This document shows positions 61,567 through 64,000 of a DNA stretch of 64,000 nt, piece by piece; within the stretch, counting starts at the first letter, position 1, and each line of letters starts with the position of its first letter. This stretch comes from Citrobacter braakii (GTDB lineage: Bacteria; Pseudomonadota; Gammaproteobacteria; Enterobacterales; Enterobacteriaceae). The notes below the pieces were generated by a model, which worked only from the letters and a program-made list of their open reading frames with translations, did not search any database and was not told the origin of the DNA. A program made the translations under genes and the position numbers. The stretch is from NCBI RefSeq assembly GCF_002075345.1, contig NZ_NAEW01000018.1:22214-86213 (forward strand), in the 5' to 3' direction.

Positions 61567-63018
61567 ATGCATTTTCGCGCCATCACCCGAATCGTTGGAC
61601 TACTGGTCATCTTATTCTCGGGGACAATGATTATCCCCGGACTGGTAGCGCTCATCTACCGCGATGGGGCAGGGCGTGCGTTTACCCAAACTTTCTTCGT
61701 TGCTCTGGCGATCGGTTCCATGCTGTGGTGGCCAAACCGTAAAGAGAAGGGCGAGCTGAAATCGCGCGAAGGGTTTCTGATTGTCGTTTTGTTCTGGACC
61801 GTGCTGGGTAGCGTGGGTGCGCTACCGTTCATCTTTGCGGAAAGCCCTAACCTCACGATAACCGACGCTTTTTTTGAATCCTTCTCCGGATTAACCACCA
61901 CGGGGGCTACAACGCTGGTGGGGCTGGATTCATTGCCACACGCTATCCTCTTTTATCGACAGATGCTGCAATGGTTCGGCGGGATGGGGATCATCGTGCT
62001 GGCGGTGGCTATTCTGCCTATTCTTGGCGTCGGTGGGATGCAGCTCTACCGGGCAGAAATGCCGGGCCCGCTGAAAGATAACAAAATGCGTCCGCGTATT
62101 GCCGAAACGGCGAAAACGCTGTGGCTTATCTATGTATTACTGACGGTGGCGTGTGCGCTGGCGCTATGGTTTGCCGGGATGCCCGCGTTTGACGCTATTG
62201 GGCACAGCTTTGCTACGATAGCCATCGGCGGCTTTTCCACACACGATGCCAGCGTGGGGTATTTCGACAGTCCCACGATTAACACCATTATTGCTATCTT
62301 CTTGCTGATCTCCGGTTGTAACTATGGTCTGCACTTCTCTTTACTCAGCGGTCGCAGCCTGAAGGTCTACTGGCGCGATCCAGAATTCCGCATGTTCATT
62401 GGGGTGCAGCTTACGCTGGTGGCTGTCTGTACGCTGGTGCTGTGGATACACAATACCTACGGTTCGGCACTCACGACCATCAACCAGGCTTTTTTTCAGG
62501 TGGTATCGATGGCGACGACCGCCGGATTTACTACGGACAGTATTGCCCGCTGGCCGCTGTTCCTGCCGGTGCTGTTGCTATGTTCTGCTTTTATTGGCGG
62601 CTGTGCCGGTTCGACGGGCGGTGGCTTGAAGGTGATTCGTATCCTGTTGCTGTTTAAGCAGGGTAACCGCGAATTGAAACGACTGGTCCACCCGAATGCG
62701 GTTTACAGTATCAAGCTGGGTAACCGTGCTTTGCCGGAGCGAATCCTTGAAGCTGTGTGGGGATTCTTCTCTGCCTATGCGCTGGTCTTTATTATCAGTA
62801 TGCTGGCGATTATTGCGACCGGTGTTGATGACTTCTCCGCGTTTGCCTCTGTTGTGGCGACGCTGAATAACCTGGGGCCAGGGCTGGGGGTTGTCGCCGA
62901 CAACTTTGCCAGTATGAACCCCGTGGCGAAGTGGATCCTGATTGCCAATATGCTGTTTGGTCGTCTGGAGGTCTTTACCCTGCTGGTACTCTTTACCCCT
63001 ACTTTCTGGCGTGAATAA
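61567..63018 (+). CDS. trkH: TrkH, potassium uptake channel subunit
   Basis: 483 residues, SKT superfamily: four M1-P-M2 repeats with the K+ selectivity segments, including FSGLTTTGATTL, FATIAIGGFSTHDAS, VVSMATTAGFTTDS and the last one around LNNLGPGLG. GGCAGSTGGGLKVIRILLL lies in the gating region after repeat three. It works with the NAD/ATP-binding regulator TrkA, coded elsewhere. AAGGAAG precedes the ATG. hemG follows 11 bases later. Confidence 0.97.
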   Translation: MHFRAITRIVGLLVILFSGTMIIPGLVALIYRDGAGRAFTQTFFVALAIGSMLWWPNRKEKGELKSREGFLIVVLFWTVLGSVGALPFIFAESPNLTITDAFFESFSGLTTTGATTLVGLDSLPHAILFYRQMLQWFGGMGIIVLAVAILPILGVGGMQLYRAEMPGPLKDNKMRPRIAETAKTLWLIYVLLTVACALALWFAGMPAFDAIGHSFATIAIGGFSTHDASVGYFDSPTINTIIAIFLLISGCNYGLHFSLLSGRSLKVYWRDPEFRMFIGVQLTLVAVCTLVLWIHNTYGSALTTINQAFFQVVSMATTAGFTTDSIARWPLFLPVLLLCSAFIGGCAGSTGGGLKVIRILLLFKQGNRELKRLVHPNAVYSIKLGNRALPERILEAVWGFFSAYALVFIISMLAIIATGVDDFSAFASVVATLNNLGPGLGVVADNFASMNPVAKWILIANMLFGRLEVFTLLVLFTPTFWRE

Positions 63019-63029
63019 TGGAGTAACAC

Positions 63030-63575
63030 GTGAAAACACTGATTCTTTTTTCTTCCCGGGACGGACAAACGCGTGAAATCGCCGAGTATCTGGCTTCTGA
63101 ACTCAAAGAGCTGGGTGTTTGGGCGGATGTCGTTAATTTGCATCGTACCGCGGAGCCTGACTGGCAAAATTATGACAGCGTGGTGATTGGCGCCTCGATT
63201 CGCTATGGTCATTACCATGCAGCTTTTCAGGAGTTTGTGAAAAAGCATGCCACGCGGCTGAACGCGATGCCGAGTGCCTTCTACTCCGTAAACCTGGTTG
63301 CCCGTAAACCGGAGAAACGCACGCCGCAAACTAACAGCTATGCGCGTAAGTTCCTGATGAGTTCGCCGTGGCGGCCTGATCGCAGTGCGGTTATTGCTGG
63401 CGCTTTGCTGTATCCACGCTATCGCTGGTATGACCGCGTAATGATCCAACTGATAATGAAGATGTCAGGCGGTGAAACAGATACCAATAAAGAAGTGGTG
63501 TATACCGATTGGGAACAGGTCGCGGATTTCGCGCGGGAAATCGCCCAATTAACCCACAAAACGTTGTCAAAATAA
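63030..63575 (+). CDS. hemG: HemG, menaquinone-dependent protoporphyrinogen oxidase
   Basis: Oxidises protoporphyrinogen IX to protoporphyrin IX, passing electrons to ubiquinone or menaquinone. 181 residues, a long-chain-flavodoxin-like protein: the FMN phosphate loop is [13 protein letters not shown], a second loop is [13 protein letters not shown], and the characteristic insert [19 protein letters not shown] is thought to bind membrane and substrate. The start codon is GTG at 63030. The ribosomal RNA operon begins right after it, as for rrnA of E. coli. Confidence 0.97.
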   Translation: MKTLILFSSRDGQTREIAEYLASELKELGVWADVVNLHRTAEPDWQNYDSVVIGASIRYGHYHAAFQEFVKKHATRLNAMPSAFYSVNLVARKPEKRTPQTNSYARKFLMSSPWRPDRSAVIAGALLYPRYRWYDRVMIQLIMKMSGGETDTNKEVVYTDWEQVADFAREIAQLTHKTLSK

Positions 63576-63624
63576 GCACAAAGAATAAAAAATACGCACT
63601 CGGAAAATTATTTTAAATTTCCCC

Positions 63625-63661
63625 TTGTCAGCCTGAAATAACTCCCTATAATGCGCCTCCA
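63625..63661 (+). promoter_or_regulatory. rrnA P1 promoter
   Basis: TTGTCA (63625-63630), a 16-base spacer and TATAAT (63647-63652), then the discriminator GCGCCTCC with start at about 63661. AAAATTATTTTAAATTT just upstream is a typical UP element. Fis sites of rrn P1 promoters normally reach about 150 bases upstream, here into the hemG coding end. Confidence 0.95.
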
Positions 63662-63743
63662 CTGACACGGAACAACGGATTACAAACCGCCGGGTCAGCG
63701 GGGTTCCACTGAGGATCTCGCAGAGAAAAGCAAAAATAAATGC

Positions 63744-63771
63744 TTGACTCTGAATGAGGAAAACGTAATAT
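63744..63771 (+). promoter_or_regulatory. rrnA P2 promoter
   Basis: TTGACT (63744-63749), 16 bases, TAATAT (63766-63771) followed by ACGGGACC. It lies about 120 bases after P1, the usual rrn arrangement. Confidence 0.93.
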
Positions 63772-63785
63772 ACGGGACCTCGCGA

Positions 63786-63821
63786 CAGAGCGCTAAAGCG
63801 CGTCGCAACTGCTCTTTAACA
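63786..63821 (+). promoter_or_regulatory. rrn leader antitermination region (boxB-like hairpin and boxA)
   Basis: GAGCGCTAAAGCGC (63788-63801) can fold as a boxB-like hairpin, and TGCTCTTTAACA at 63810-63821 is the exact boxA motif bound by NusB-S10. They protect rRNA transcription from Rho. Confidence 0.93.
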
Positions 63822-63949
63822 ATTTATCAGACAATCTGTGTGGGCACTCGAAGATACGGATTCTTAACGTCGCAAGACGAAAAATGAATACCAAGTCTCT
63901 GAGTGAACACGTAATTCATTACGAAGTTTAATTCACGAGCATCAAACTT

Positions 63950-64000
63950 AAATTGAAGAGTTTGATCATGGCTCAGATTGAACGCTGGCGGCAGGCCTAA
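63950..64000 (+). rRNA. rrsA: 16S ribosomal RNA (5' end only)
   Basis: AAATTGAAGAGTTTGATC and TGGCTCAGATTGAACGCTGG are the universal bacterial 16S 5' end; 51 bases fall inside the window. The symbol rrsA follows from the position directly after hemG, as in E. coli. The leader 63822-63949 holds the RNase III processing arms and no gene. Confidence 0.98.

Overview
The window is a chromosomal segment of an enteric bacterium of the Escherichia/Salmonella/Citrobacter group. Almost every protein is close to full length and near identical to its E. coli K-12 counterpart. Gene order follows the 85-87 minute region of E. coli, and REP and ERIC repeats sit between genes. A few departures from K-12 suggest Citrobacter or a near relative, but the genus is an inference: there is no aslB-aslA before glmZ, no yigF-yigG between corA and rarD, and an extra kinase-regulator pair lies between fre and fadA. 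I see no prophage, insertion sequence, integron or CRISPR array.

Layout. 2-12364: most of the enterobacterial common antigen (ECA) operon, from a 5'-truncated wecA through wzzE, wecB, wecC, rffG, rffH, wecD, wecE, wzxE, wecF and wzyE to wecG. It makes lipid I, II and III (GlcNAc, ManNAcA, Fuc4NAc), flips the trisaccharide and polymerises it. 12643-14563: the amino-acid permease yifK and the tRNA operon argX-hisR-leuT-proM. 14710-14914: the sRNA GlmZ behind a sigma-54-type promoter. 15023-19100: hemCDXY on the minus strand (haem synthesis), divergent from cyaA (adenylate cyclase; TTG start and a CRP site). 22083-28188: cyaY, lptM, dapF, yigA, xerC, yigB and uvrD (with a LexA box). 28454-32104: corL-corA, rarD, yigI, pldA. 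32193-38294: recQ, rhtC, rhtB, pldB, yigL, bioP. 38182-43567: metR/metE, ysgA, udp. 43708-53681: rmuC, ubiE-ubiJ-ubiB, tatABCD, rfaH, ubiD, fre.

53682-55840 is the only clearly accessory stretch. It holds a ROK-family sugar kinase and a LacI-family regulator, 7 bases apart, behind a promoter region with two copies of a TTTAGTAAACA motif. There is no transporter beside them. ERIC and REP elements separate this pair from fadBA (beta-oxidation; perfect FadR palindrome). The window ends with pepQ-yigZ-trkH-hemG and then the rrnA promoter region and the first 51 bases of a 16S rRNA gene.

Themes that link neighbours: ubiquinone synthesis (ubiE, ubiJ, ubiB, ubiD), envelope synthesis and export (ECA, tat, rfaH, pldA, lptM), DNA repair and recombination (xerC, uvrD, recQ, rmuC) and tetrapyrrole synthesis (hemCDXY, hemG). 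All family-level comparisons to E. coli are from memory; no searches were run.
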